Shown piece after piece: positions 55,193 to 64,000 of a stretch of DNA of 64,000 bases; the first letter of the stretch is position 1; each line of letters starts with the position of its first letter. The stretch is from NCBI RefSeq assembly GCF_048265165.1, contig NZ_JBLXCD010000002.1, positions 186,001 to 250,000 on the forward strand. The letters run 5' to 3'. The notes under the pieces were generated by a model. That model was not told the origin of the DNA. It saw only the letters and a program-made list of their open reading frames with translations, and made no database searches. A program made the translations under genes and the position numbers. The DNA is from Oceanospirillum sp048265165. Lineage in GTDB: Bacteria > Pseudomonadota > Gammaproteobacteria > Pseudomonadales > Halomonadaceae.

Positions 55193-55948
55193 TTAAATAA
55201 CCGAACGCCCGCCTTCCACAGGCAAGACCACCCCGGTCAGATAGGGGTTATTGAGAATATAATGAATAGTCTGAGTAATGACATCAGCACCGGGCTCGAT
55301 CTGCAAGGCTGACTTCTTCAGCGCTTTCTTCCGGTACTCAGCATCATCGTCCGGCTGAAACATAATAAGCGCTGGTGCGATGGCATTCACTTTAATATCC
55401 GGCGCAAAACCAGCAGCAAAAGATTGCGTCAGGCTTTCCAGGCCCGCTTTGGTTGCAACATAAGCGCCATGTTTTTTCGAACCCTTGCACACCACTGCAT
55501 CGCTTAAGTGAACAATATCTCTCGGGCCATTATGGGCAAGTAGTAAAGGCTGGCACGCCTGATTGATCAGAAAAGGCGCCAACATATGAACACTGAACAG
55601 GTGCTGAAAATCATTGGCAGCCTGACTAAGACTGGCGTTATCCACACCCTTTTGATCCGGTAGCCAATCGGAAGCGTTGTGGATAATTGCCCTGAGGCAG
55701 GAGGTTTCTTTTTTCAAGCAAGCAATAAAGTCAAGAATACCAGCCTGGTCACTGAAGTCTGCCTTTAACGTTGTAACCCCCTTCGCTCTGAGCTGTTCCA
55801 GATCAGGTCGCTCAGTGCGATACGTAATAATCACAGACTGCCCCTGATCTGCCAGAGCCTCTGCCGCGTGACGACCCAGACGCCGGCCACCACCGGTAAT
55901 CAAAATCGGTGCTTTCATATCCGCACTATTTTTAACGCCTGCATTCAT
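55193..55948 (-). CDS. folM: Dihydromonapterin reductase FolM-like SDR
   Basis: 251 residues from ATG 55948, which has GGCAGG just upstream (a TTG one codon earlier is not used). The NADPH-binding motif is TGGGRRLG (Arg-rich, as in FolM and pteridine reductase) rather than TGxxxGxG, and the catalytic Tyr and Lys are in YVATKAG. FolM reduces dihydromonapterin and dihydrofolate. It lies 24 bp downstream of the ferredoxin-reductase gene on the same strand. Confidence 0.85.
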   Translation of the reverse strand: MNAGVKNSADMKAPILITGGGRRLGRHAAEALADQGQSVIITYRTERPDLEQLRAKGVTTLKADFSDQAGILDFIACLKKETSCLRAIIHNASDWLPDQKGVDNASLSQAANDFQHLFSVHMLAPFLINQACQPLLLAHNGPRDIVHLSDAVVCKGSKKHGAYVATKAGLESLTQSFAAGFAPDIKVNAIAPALIMFQPDDDAEYRKKALKKSALQIEPGADVITQTIHYILNNPYLTGVVLPVEGGRSVI

Positions 55949-55972
55949 CAACCTGCCGCCCCAATCAGAACA

Positions 55973-56998
55973 TCACTTACGCGGAGCGTAAGCAAAAACA
56001 TCGGAAAAAACACACTCATCCGATAAGCCATACTGGATCAGGGTATCTGTTACGGAGTAGACCATATTGGGCGAACCACTGGCATAGACCGTCGCATCAT
56101 CAAATTTACCATGATCTTGAATCATCGCATCATGCAGCATCCCCACATGCCCTTCCCACTCCTGGCCCGGCAACAGATCGCCAACAACCGGTACAAAATG
56201 GAAATTTTCATATTCACACTGCCACTTCTCAGGTAGCTCTGCCATGTAGAGGTCCTGTGGTCGGCGCGCGCCCCAGTAAAGATAAAGCTGCTGATCAGAA
56301 CCCTGCTCAAATGCTTCTTCTAGCAGAGCTTTCATCTGGGTAAAGCCTGTACCTGCAGCGACAAAAAACGCCTTATCGGTTCCTGTTTGCTTCAGTGTAC
56401 ATTCACCTTTTGGCAGCTCAACCTGGATGCTCTTACCTTCCTGCAAGGTCTGCAGTAACAGGCGTGAATTATCGCGATCCGGTAAGTGTTGAATATGCAG
56501 CTCTAACCGACGGCCATCAGGGCGGTTGGCTATAGAAAATGCGTTACGCTCACCATTAGGCAAAATCACCTCAAGATATTGCCCTGCAACATAGTCCGGC
56601 ATATTACCGGCAGGTGTTTGCAGCACAACCTGATACACATCTGAGCTGCCGAGCAGTTCGGCACTCTCAATCTGACAAGCCATTGTCTTCACTATATATT
56701 CTCCTGGTGCCAGTACCCGATGAAGCCGAACCTCAGCCGGACCTCTGGCAGATGCAGTACAAAATAAAAAAGTTTTTCCGGGTGTTGCCGTCTGAAGACC
56801 GGCGGAGGTTCGATAAACAACCTCTCCACTCAGCAATGTGGTTTCACACACTTCGCAGACACCGTTTTTACACCCTCTCAGCAGACGGAATCCCTGTTGT
56901 TTTGCAGCCGCCAAAAAGTTCTCATCACAGGCCACATTAAAACTTGCAGCCTTGTGAAGACACTCGATTCTGAGGGTGCGTTTATTCTTTGTGATCAT
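55973..56998 (-). CDS. 2Fe-2S ferredoxin/FAD/NAD reductase (CDP-glucoseen reductase-like, Fre-type)
   Basis: 341 residues. An N-terminal plant-type ferredoxin domain has CKNGVCEVC (Cys43, Cys48, Cys51) and a fourth Cys at about 79; an FAD-binding domain (ERNAFSIANRP) and an NAD-binding domain (FVAAGTGFTQMKALLEE) follow. It passes electrons from NAD(P)H to a partner oxygenase or to flavin. Its position next to ubiD, as with E. coli fre, suggests a link to ubiquinone synthesis or UbiX/UbiD flavin supply. 92 bp after ubiD on the same strand. Confidence 0.88.
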   Translation of the reverse strand: MITKNKRTLRIECLHKAASFNVACDENFLAAAKQQGFRLLRGCKNGVCEVCETTLLSGEVVYRTSAGLQTATPGKTFLFCTASARGPAEVRLHRVLAPGEYIVKTMACQIESAELLGSSDVYQVVLQTPAGNMPDYVAGQYLEVILPNGERNAFSIANRPDGRRLELHIQHLPDRDNSRLLLQTLQEGKSIQVELPKGECTLKQTGTDKAFFVAAGTGFTQMKALLEEAFEQGSDQQLYLYWGARRPQDLYMAELPEKWQCEYENFHFVPVVGDLLPGQEWEGHVGMLHDAMIQDHGKFDDATVYASGSPNMVYSVTDTLIQYGLSDECVFSDVFAYAPRK

Positions 56999-57090
56999 CC
57001 CGCTTTACCGCCCCTGATTTCAATCGGTTGTTTATTCGCCGCCATCAGGAAGTTCTGCTGAGATACAGGATGCATATCCGGAACATCGTC

Positions 57091-58572
57091 TCAGGATGAA
57101 GCTTTATCAAAAATACCCAGTTCGTCCCAAAGATCATCCACACGCTGCTTAACAGCAGCATCCATCTCGATAGGCTCCCCCCACTCCCGATCTGTCTCAC
57201 CCGGCATCTTATTGGTGGCATCCATACCCATTTTGGAACCCAGGCGAGGAATCGGTGAGGCAAAATCCAGGTAATCGATCGGCGTGTTTTCAATCATGGT
57301 CGTATCCCGCGCCGGGTCCATACGAGTAGTGATTGCCCAGATCACATCCTTCCAGTCCCGCACATTAATATCGTCATCAGTAACAATCACAAACTTGGTG
57401 TACATAAACTGACGAAGAAAAGACCAAACCCCCATCATTACCCGCTTGGCATGACCAGGGTACTGCTTCTTCATGCTGACCACCGCCATACGATAGGAGC
57501 AGCCTTCCGGGGGCAGATAGAAATCCACGATCTCCGGAAATTGCTTCTGCAGAATCGGTACAAATACCTCATTCAGTGCGACACCCAGCACAGCAGGCTC
57601 ATCCGGTGGACGACCCGTATAGGTACTGTGATAGATGGGATCTTTACGATGCGTAATTCGCTCCACCGTAAACACCGGGAAGCTTTCGACTTCGTTGTAA
57701 TAACCTGTGTGATCACCAAACGGGCCTTCCGGAGCCAGCTCATCGGGATAAATATGGCCTTCCAGAATAATCTCGGCATTAGCCGGAACCTGCAGGTCAT
57801 TGCCGATACATTTGCCCAGCTCGGTTTTAGAACCACGTAGCAAACCGGCAAAAGCATACTCGGACAGAGTATCCGGTACAGGTGTTACCGCACCCAAAAT
57901 AGTTGCCGGGTCAGCACCCAGGGCAACCGAAACCGGGAAAGGTTTACCTGGATGCACCTGTTGCCACTCACGGAAATCCAGCGCACCACCGCGGTGGGAA
58001 AGCCAGCGCATAATAAGCTTGTTTTTACCGATCAGCTGCTGACGATAAATACCCAGATTCTGACGCTCTTTGTGCGGGCCTTTGGTAATCACCAGCGGCC
58101 AAGTTACCAGGGGGCCAGCATCTCCGGGCCAGCAGGTCTGTACCGGAATTTTATAGAGATCAACAGCATCACCTTCGATCACGACTTCCTGACAGGCCGG
58201 GTTACGCACCTTTTTAGGCCCCATGCTGAGCACTTTCTTAAAAACGGGCAGCTTTTCAATGGCATCTTTAAAGCCCTTGGGAGGCTCAGGTTCTTTCAGG
58301 TAAGCCAGTAGTTTGCCGACATCCCGCAAAGCAGTAACGTTATCTTCCCCCATCCCCAGTGCCACGCGACGAGGAGTACCAAACAGATTACCAAGAACCG
58401 GCATATCGTGACCGACAGGGTTTTCAAACAGTAAAGCAGGGCCTTCAGCACGAAGTGTCCGATCACAGATTTCGGTCATCTCAAGATAGGGATCGACGGG
58501 TTTCGAGATGCGCTTTAACTCGCCCATCGCTTCTAACTGATCAATAAATTCACGCAGGTCTTTATAACGCAT
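57091..58572 (-). CDS. ubiD: 4-hydroxy-3-polyprenylbenzoate decarboxylase UbiD
   Basis: 493 residues from ATG 58572 (AGGA about 6 nt upstream), equal to the family norm; a longer in-frame start adds 12 non-conserved residues. The prenyl-FMN-dependent decarboxylase motifs are NLGIYRQQLIGKNKLIMRWL and EGPFGDHTGYYNEVE. It removes the carboxyl group in ubiquinone synthesis. Same strand as rho with 192 bp between, including the rho terminator. Confidence 0.97.
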   Translation of the reverse strand: MRYKDLREFIDQLEAMGELKRISKPVDPYLEMTEICDRTLRAEGPALLFENPVGHDMPVLGNLFGTPRRVALGMGEDNVTALRDVGKLLAYLKEPEPPKGFKDAIEKLPVFKKVLSMGPKKVRNPACQEVVIEGDAVDLYKIPVQTCWPGDAGPLVTWPLVITKGPHKERQNLGIYRQQLIGKNKLIMRWLSHRGGALDFREWQQVHPGKPFPVSVALGADPATILGAVTPVPDTLSEYAFAGLLRGSKTELGKCIGNDLQVPANAEIILEGHIYPDELAPEGPFGDHTGYYNEVESFPVFTVERITHRKDPIYHSTYTGRPPDEPAVLGVALNEVFVPILQKQFPEIVDFYLPPEGCSYRMAVVSMKKQYPGHAKRVMMGVWSFLRQFMYTKFVIVTDDDINVRDWKDVIWAITTRMDPARDTTMIENTPIDYLDFASPIPRLGSKMGMDATNKMPGETDREWGEPIEMDAAVKQRVDDLWDELGIFDKASS

Positions 58573-58690
58573 AGATATTCCTGATCTTCCTCTGGCAACC
58601 GCTGCCAACGGATTTAGACGATATAAGTCAATGGTTCAACGAAAGCTCACACGAGAATGCAGGTCGTGCAATTTGCTTTCGCCAGATGTG

Positions 58691-58714
58691 AAAAAGGGTA
58701 AGCGTTGCTTACCC
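58691..58714 (-). terminator. Terminator of rho
   Basis: GGGTAAGC pairs with GCTTACCC around GTT, followed on the minus strand by TTTTT. It lies 51 bp past the rho stop. Confidence 0.85.
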
Positions 58715-58764
58715 TCTTATTCAGGCTTTCAAAAGTACTAAACCGCTCTCTGAGCTTAAACCGC

Positions 58765-60024
58765 TTATTTGCGCTTCATGGCCTCAAAGAATTCATCATT
58801 GGTTTTCGTATCTTTTAAACGATCAATCATAAATTCTATGGCGCCGGTATCTTCCATTGGATTAAGCAGTTTACGCAAAATCCACACCCGCTGCAGACCA
58901 TCCTCTGTTGTCAGAAGATCCTCACGACGAGTACCGGAACGACGGATATTGATCGCCGGATAAACACGTTTTTCTGCAATCTTACGATCCAGATGCAGCT
59001 CCATGTTACCGGTACCTTTAAACTCTTCGAAGATCACTTCGTCCATTTTGGAACCGGTGTCCACAAGAGCAGTTGCGATAATGGTCAGACTGCCACCATG
59101 CTCAATATTACGGGCAGCACCAAAGAAGCGCTTAGGTTTTTCCAATGCATGAGCATCAACACCACCGGTCAGAACTTTACCGGAGGATGGAATAACGGTG
59201 TTGTAAGCACGAGCCAGACGGGTAATCGAGTCCAACAGAATCACAACATCTTTTTTGTGTTCTACGAGACGTTTAGCGCGCTCGATCACCATTTCTGCAA
59301 CCTGAACGTGACGAGCAGGCGGCTCATCAAATGTCGAGGCGACAACTTCACCCCGAACAGACCGGGTCATCTCGGTAACTTCCTCAGGGCGCTCATCGAT
59401 CAACAGAACGATCATATGGCACTCAGGGTTATTACGGGTGATGGAAGAAGCGATGTTCTGCAACATCAGGGTTTTACCGGCCTTGGGAGGGGATACAATC
59501 AGACCACGCTGACCTTTACCTACCGGAGCCACCAGGTCGATCACCCGGGCAGTAAGGTCTTCAGTGGAGCCGTTACCGATCTCCATAATCAGACGCTCAT
59601 CCGGGAACAGAGGCGTCAGGTTTTCAAACAGGATTTTGTGTTTGGAATTTTCCGGCTTGTCAAAGTTAATCTCATTAACTTTCAACAGCGCAAAATAACG
59701 TTCGCCATCCTTTGGAGGGCGAATTTTACCCGCAATGTGGTCACCCTTGCGCATATTGAAGCGACGAATCTGGCTTGGCGAGACATAGATATCATCCGGG
59801 CCGGCCAGGTAAGAGCTATCCGCTGAACGCAGGAAACCAAAGCCGTCCTGAAGAATCTCCAGAACACCATCGCCATAAATATCTTCACCGCTTTTAGCGT
59901 GTCGTTTCAGGATGGCAAAAATAATATCTTGCTTGCGTGAGCGAGCAACGTTGTCAATACCCATTTGTTGGGCAAGGTCGATCAATTCTGGGACAGATTT
60001 TTGCTTTAATTCGGTAAGATTCAT
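58765..60024 (-). CDS. rho: Transcription termination factor Rho
   Basis: 419 residues, matching E. coli Rho. N-terminal RNA-binding domain (about 1-130), then the ATPase core with Walker A PPKAGKTLML (P-loop GKT), DERPEEVTEM and LLDSITRLARAYN. Rho terminates transcripts by RNA translocation. It lies on the same strand between trxA and ubiD. The 222-bp leader (60025-60246) has two tandem hairpins and may be part of the gene's known autoregulation. Confidence 0.98.
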   Translation of the reverse strand: MNLTELKQKSVPELIDLAQQMGIDNVARSRKQDIIFAILKRHAKSGEDIYGDGVLEILQDGFGFLRSADSSYLAGPDDIYVSPSQIRRFNMRKGDHIAGKIRPPKDGERYFALLKVNEINFDKPENSKHKILFENLTPLFPDERLIMEIGNGSTEDLTARVIDLVAPVGKGQRGLIVSPPKAGKTLMLQNIASSITRNNPECHMIVLLIDERPEEVTEMTRSVRGEVVASTFDEPPARHVQVAEMVIERAKRLVEHKKDVVILLDSITRLARAYNTVIPSSGKVLTGGVDAHALEKPKRFFGAARNIEHGGSLTIIATALVDTGSKMDEVIFEEFKGTGNMELHLDRKIAEKRVYPAINIRRSGTRREDLLTTEDGLQRVWILRKLLNPMEDTGAIEFMIDRLKDTKTNDEFFEAMKRK

Positions 60025-60206
60025 GGGTCGTTAGGAGCTTTGGTTTAGGGGCTAGGTTTACGAAAATTCTGGCGAATGGTTTCGTTCAGACTGGGACTGA
60101 CCAGCGACTTAATGCCGGTAGCATTATAAGGAGAAGGCATGCGGAACACATACAACGAAAAGAAACATACCACTAATGAAGTCAGTATACCAGTCTTTAC
60201 TGGCAT

Positions 60207-60238
60207 ATATTGCGCAGACCCATGAGCCTGCGCAATAT
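60207..60238 (-). other. Long hairpin between trxA and rho
   Basis: ATATTGCGCAG pairs with CTGCGCAATAT across a 10-nt loop; a second stem, CCAGT/ACTGG (60190-60203), follows at once on the minus strand. No T-run follows, so it is not a classic terminator. It lies 9 bp after the trxA stop and may protect or process the mRNA or shape the rho leader. Confidence 0.6.
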
Positions 60239-60246
60239 CTGATCAC

Positions 60247-60573
60247 TTAAAGGTTGCCGTCAAGGAAAGCAGCCAGTTGTGATTTAGACAGGGCACCTAC
60301 TTTTGTTGCTTCAACGTTACCGTTCTTAAAAAGCATCAGTGTAGGAATACCACGAATACCAAATTTAGGCGGTACATCTGTGTTTTCATCAATATTCAGC
60401 TTGCAGACCTTAATCTTGCCTGCATATTCCTGAGCAATTTCTTCCAGAACAGGGGCGATCATTTTGCAGGGACCACACCACTCAGCCCAGTAATCAACCA
60501 GTACAGGAAGATCTGCCTTCAGAACATCATCATCAAAAGACGTATCACTAACATTTACAATATTTTCGCTCAT
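60247..60573 (-). CDS. trxA: Thioredoxin 1
   Basis: 108 residues, active-site WCGPCK and GIRGIPTLMLFKNG, normal in all respects. It reduces protein disulfides in the cytoplasm. GGAGG lies about 8 nt before the ATG. It is divergent from ppx, with a 434-bp region that holds both promoters. Confidence 0.97.
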   Translation of the reverse strand: MSENIVNVSDTSFDDDVLKADLPVLVDYWAEWCGPCKMIAPVLEEIAQEYAGKIKVCKLNIDENTDVPPKFGIRGIPTLMLFKNGNVEATKVGALSKSQLAAFLDGNL

Positions 60574-60926
60574 TTAAATGCCTCCGGGGCAATTTTAATC
60601 GGCTCGTAAGATCCCTGCATAACGTTAAAACTGCATCAGCAGCTTATCCAAAGACAAGAACGAGCCTAAGACGGTATAGAGTACAGAAGTCAGCCTGTCC
60701 CTAGGATAGAAACAGCAATGACATCAGTATCTGAATGAATAACACTATAATAGCACCGGAATGCCTGACGGTAAAAGTTGGAATTAAGCATAAGCTAATA
60801 AATAACAGGTCTTGCTAATACACAAACAGAGGGACAATCCTCCTCTATGCATAGATAGCGACAAAGTAATCAGAAGAGCTTCACCAACAGCTGAATCAGC
60901 GCCAAAACCCTCCGCAAAACAACAGA

Positions 60927-60944
60927 ATGTCATAGATTCGTCAT
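60927..60944 (+). promoter_or_regulatory. Candidate Pho box upstream of ppx
   Basis: ATGTCATAGATTCGTCAT matches the 18-bp PhoB consensus (two TGTCA-type half-sites 11 bp apart) at 14 of 18 positions. A CATAAT at 60966-60971 may be the -10 box, and the ppx start is at 61008. It suggests PhoB control under phosphate starvation. The remaining part of 60574-61007 shows no gene. Confidence 0.55.
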
Positions 60945-61007
60945 GTGACACTTTTATGATCGTGCCATAATAAGAGAACTTTCAGCGTGACAGTAAGGCT
61001 AGGAATA

Positions 61008-62537
61008 ATGAGCGATACGGATAAGCCAGCAACAGCTCCTTCAGACACCAGCTACGATAACGATCTGCTTGCCGCTATCGATCTTGGCTCCAATAGCTTC
61101 CATCTGATGGTTGCCCGCTCCGTTCAGGAAGAGATACGGACGCTTGAACGCCTCGGCGAAAAAGTCCAGCTTGCAGCAGGCCTTGATCAGAAGAACAACC
61201 TGACCGAGGATGCACAGCAAAGAGCCCTCAGCTGCCTGAAGCGGTTTGCCCCTTTCCTCACAGGTATTCATCCGGATAACATTCGTATTGTTGGTACAAA
61301 TGCTCTTCGCGCCGCCCGGAATACACCTTGCTTTCTCAACCGGGCGCAAAAAGTACTGGGGCATCCTCTGGAGATCATCAGCGGCCGGGAAGAAGCCCGC
61401 CTAATTTACATGGGAGCCGCACACTCTCTGGCAACGCCTCAGGGCAGGCGCCTGGTGGCAGATATTGGTGGCGGTAGTACAGAGTTTATTATTGGCGAAG
61501 GCTTTGAACCCAAAGCGCTGGAAAGCCTGCACATGGGTTGCGTTGCCTACAGCAAACGATTTTTCCCGGATGGGCAGATAACCACTAAACGCTACCAACA
61601 AGCGGTACTGGCGGCCAAAAATGAGCTTTTGAATATCGTCAAACCGTTCAAAAAGCTCGGCTGGCAACAAACCGTTGGTACCTCCGGTACGATCAAAGCC
61701 TGTGCGGCAGTGTTACAGCAAAATGGCTGGAGCGAAGGCCCGATTACCCGGGAAGCATTAACAAAACTCAGCAGAGCCTTACTCAAGTTCAAAGATCTTG
61801 ATAGCGTTCAGCTGACCGGACTCCGGTCTGACCGGGCAAGAGTCTTTCCAGCCGGGATTGCTATTCTTCAGGCGATTTTCGAGCTTCTGGACATCCAGGA
61901 GATGACGTTTACAGATGGAGCTCTGAGGGAAGGGATCCTGTTTGATCTTCTTGGTCGCTTTTCTGACCATGATATCCGTGAAAAAACCGTAACCGCACTG
62001 AGCGAGCGTTACCATTCAGACCTGTCTCAGGCAGATGCCGTCACAAAAACAGCACTTCATCTTTTTGATCAGGTAAAAAATAACTGGAAGCTACAACATG
62101 ATGAACTGAGACAGGTACTGCGTTGGGCGGCCCAACTGCATGAGATCGGCCTAGGCATTTCCCATAGTCAGTTCCACAAACATGGCGCTTACCTGCTGCA
62201 TCACTCTGACTTGCCGGGTTTCTCCCACCAACACCAATCAATGCTTGCCGTCCTGGTGCGTAGCCATCGCCGCAAATTTCCCATGGCCGAGTTCCGGTCG
62301 CAACCGGACATTCTGGTACAGCCTCTGATCTGTCTCGCCATACTTCTGCGCCTCGCGGTCCACCTGAACCATAGCCGCCCGGACGAAGCCAACCTAAGTG
62401 CAAAAATTGAAGTCGATGGCCAACAGATCAAGCTCAGCTTTCCGAATGGCTGGTTTGAAGATAATCCTCTGACTCTGGCAGATCTGGAGACCGAGCAGGC
62501 TTATCTGCAGGCCTATGGTTATAAGCTAAGCTTCTGA
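61008..62537 (+). CDS. ppx: Exopolyphosphatase Ppx (Ppx/GppA family)
   Basis: 509 residues from ATG 61008 (AGGAATA upstream; the earlier GTG at 60987 lacks a site). ASKHA phosphatase motifs: AAIDLGSNSFHLMVA, the GREEARLIYMG segment, and VADIGGGSTEFIIG. A C-terminal HD-like helical domain covers about 310-500. It removes terminal phosphate from polyphosphate, and may hydrolyse pppGpp. Next to trxA and rho as in Pseudomonas and its relatives; followed by acnA. Confidence 0.95.
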   Translation: MSDTDKPATAPSDTSYDNDLLAAIDLGSNSFHLMVARSVQEEIRTLERLGEKVQLAAGLDQKNNLTEDAQQRALSCLKRFAPFLTGIHPDNIRIVGTNALRAARNTPCFLNRAQKVLGHPLEIISGREEARLIYMGAAHSLATPQGRRLVADIGGGSTEFIIGEGFEPKALESLHMGCVAYSKRFFPDGQITTKRYQQAVLAAKNELLNIVKPFKKLGWQQTVGTSGTIKACAAVLQQNGWSEGPITREALTKLSRALLKFKDLDSVQLTGLRSDRARVFPAGIAILQAIFELLDIQEMTFTDGALREGILFDLLGRFSDHDIREKTVTALSERYHSDLSQADAVTKTALHLFDQVKNNWKLQHDELRQVLRWAAQLHEIGLGISHSQFHKHGAYLLHHSDLPGFSHQHQSMLAVLVRSHRRKFPMAEFRSQPDILVQPLICLAILLRLAVHLNHSRPDEANLSAKIEVDGQQIKLSFPNGWFEDNPLTLADLETEQAYLQAYGYKLSF

Positions 62538-62562
62538 AAAAACCTGTAAAGATACTCTGCCA

Positions 62563-62605
62563 TATAATGACTAAGACTTGAGAACGATCCTTTAAAAGGA
62601 CGTTC
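62563..62605 (+). promoter_or_regulatory. Possible acnA promoter and palindromic leader element
   Basis: TATAAT at 62563-62568 is a good -10 box with a weak -35. Just after it, GAACG-A-TCCTTT and AAAGGA-CGTTC (62582-62605) form an inverted repeat with one unpaired base, which may be an operator or RNA hairpin in the acnA leader. Confidence 0.35.
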
Positions 62606-62666
62606 CCACCATTGAAGAAGAGGTTTGATCAAGCGACACACACGACTCATATAAAAGGAGAAGTAC

Positions 62667-64000
62667 ATGTCCAGCCAACCAGAGAGCAAAGACAGTCTGC
62701 ATACTTTGTCGAGTCTTCATGTCGGTGAAGACACCTACCACTATTACAGCCTGATCAAAGCTGAAGCAGAATTGGGCGACATCCGTCGCCTTCCCTTCAG
62801 CCTGAAGGTTCTGCTGGAAAACCTGCTACGCCACGAAGACGATCTGACCGTCGATAGAAATCACCTCAAAGCGATAGCCGACTGGCTGAAAGAGCGCCGC
62901 TCCGACACCGAAGTTCAGTTTCGCCCCGCCCGGGTTTTGATGCAGGATTTCACTGGTGTCCCCGGTGTAGCAGATCTCGCAGCCATGCGTCATGCGGTTC
63001 AGAAGGCGGGTAAAGACCCAGCCCGAATCAACCCCCTGTCACCGGTAGATCTGGTGATCGATCATTCTGTTATGGTGGACCACTTTGGTAACGCAGACGC
63101 CTTTAAAGAGAATGTCGCCATTGAGATGACGCGCAACAAAGAGCGCTATGAGTTTCTGCGCTGGGGACAGCAGGCATTTGAAAATTTCCGTGTCGTACCA
63201 CCGGGTACCGGTATCTGTCATCAGGTGAATCTGGAGTATCTGGGTAAGACGGTCTGGCACAAAACAGAAACGGATGGCAAAACCTTTGCCTATCCGGACA
63301 CACTGGTAGGCACAGACTCTCACACCACGATGATCAACGGCCTGGGCGTTCTCGGCTGGGGCGTGGGCGGCATAGAGGCAGAAGCCGCCATGCTGGGCCA
63401 ACCGGTGTCGATGCTGATTCCGGAAGTGATCGGCTTTAAGATCACAGGGCAGCTACGAGAAGGCATCACGGCTACAGACCTAGTACTCACAGTAACCGAG
63501 ATGCTACGTAAAAAAGGCGTGGTTGGTAAGTTTGTCGAATTTTACGGTGAAGGTCTGCAAAGTATGCCCGTAGCAGACCGGGCAACACTGGCCAATATGG
63601 CGCCGGAATACGGTGCCACCTGTGGCTTCTTCCCGGTGGATGAACAGACCCTGAACTATCTGACGCTCACCGGACGCGAGCCGGAACAGATCGCACTAGT
63701 GGAAGCCTACGCCAAAGCCCAAGGGCTCTGGCATGATCCTTCAGCCAATCCCGAACCCCTCTATACCGACAGCCTTGAGCTGGATATGGGACAGGTCGAA
63801 TCCAGCCTCGCGGGGCCTAAACGCCCCCAGGATCGTGTAGCCCTGAAAGATATACCCGCTAGTTTTGAACTACTGATGGCTACAGGTGAAGGCGCACCCA
63901 AGACCAGCGATCAGGTAACCACGGAGCTACAGAACCGCAAACTGGACTCAGAAGGAGGCCAGACCGCTGTTGGAGCTCAACACAGCCACTTTGAACACGC
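62667..64000 (+). CDS. acnA: Aconitate hydratase AcnA, 5' part, truncated by the window end
   Basis: The ATG at 62667 has AAAAGGAG just upstream and the frame is open to the last base, giving 444 residues of an approximately 900-residue protein. Signature segments are present: FSLKVLLENLLR, PARVLMQDFTGVPGVADLA, LVGTDSHTTMINGLGVLGWG (GTDSHT at 215-220). The cluster-binding cysteines (TSCTNT region) lie beyond the window. It converts citrate to isocitrate in the TCA cycle; AcnA is usually the stress-stable form. The protein is complete as far as seen. Confidence 0.95.
   Translation, partial: MSSQPESKDSLHTLSSLHVGEDTYHYYSLIKAEAELGDIRRLPFSLKVLLENLLRHEDDLTVDRNHLKAIADWLKERRSDTEVQFRPARVLMQDFTGVPGVADLAAMRHAVQKAGKDPARINPLSPVDLVIDHSVMVDHFGNADAFKENVAIEMTRNKERYEFLRWGQQAFENFRVVPPGTGICHQVNLEYLGKTVWHKTETDGKTFAYPDTLVGTDSHTTMINGLGVLGWGVGGIEAEAAMLGQPVSMLIPEVIGFKITGQLREGITATDLVLTVTEMLRKKGVVGKFVEFYGEGLQSMPVADRATLANMAPEYGATCGFFPVDEQTLNYLTLTGREPEQIALVEAYAKAQGLWHDPSANPEPLYTDSLELDMGQVESSLAGPKRPQDRVALKDIPASFELLMATGEGAPKTSDQVTTELQNRKLDSEGGQTAVGAQHSHFEH

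Overview
The window looks like core chromosome of a marine gammaproteobacterium, most like the Oceanospirillales (Neptunomonas, Amphritea or Marinobacterium type). This is inferred from housekeeping synteny (rppH-ptsP, glnE-ilvE, ubiD-rho-trxA-ppx), a TRAP transporter, NhaB and NhaP-type cation antiporters, and an acrylyl-CoA reductase of the kind used in DMSP/acrylate metabolism. No rRNA, tRNA, CRISPR array, prophage or insertion sequence was seen.

Layout. 1-3.9 kb: tail of a probable L,D-transpeptidase, then nitrogen-PTS EI (ptsP), RNA pyrophosphohydrolase (rppH) and a HAD phosphatase. 4.1-19.1 kb: a glutarate (lysine-derived) catabolic island. It carries both known routes: gcdH with a CaiB-type CoA-transferase and a LysR regulator (glutaryl-CoA route), and csiD with lhgO and the GntR regulator csiR (L-2-hydroxyglutarate route). 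Inside it sit an AzlCD exporter with an XRE-cupin regulator, a K+/H+ antiporter, and a TRAP transporter with a universal stress protein. A conserved upstream element at almost the same distance from the gcdH, CoA-transferase and csiD starts suggests one regulator links the branches. 19-30.5 kb: a PAS/GAF diguanylate cyclase, Yip1 protein, RluA-type pseudouridine synthase, Nudix enzymes, gamma-carbonic anhydrase, purT, trpS, and a CheY/CheC/diguanylate cyclase module. 30.8-37.8 kb: an RND efflux pair and three membrane proteins (ZIP, TSUP, YitT). 38.3-46.7 kb: a GT9 glycosyltransferase, an unusual 769-residue protein with two prenyl-synthase-like halves, a VTT/DedA protein with a tiny upstream ORF, ilvE and glnE. 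47-54.7 kb: nhaB, a chemoreceptor, a kexin-like lipoprotein protease with a candidate trans-acting prodomain/chaperone, and a FadR-type regulator facing acuI across a perfect palindrome. 54.8-64 kb: a 42-residue membrane protein downstream of an FNR/Anr-like box, folM, a ferredoxin-reductase, ubiD, rho, trxA, ppx (with a Pho-box-like site) and the start of acnA.

The most noteworthy items are the duplicated-domain prenyl synthase, the protease/chaperone lipoprotein pair, the integrated glutarate island with its shared promoter element, the 42-residue protein with its FNR-like box, and several long perfect palindromes next to regulators. All functional calls come from reading translated sequence and motifs; no database search was run.
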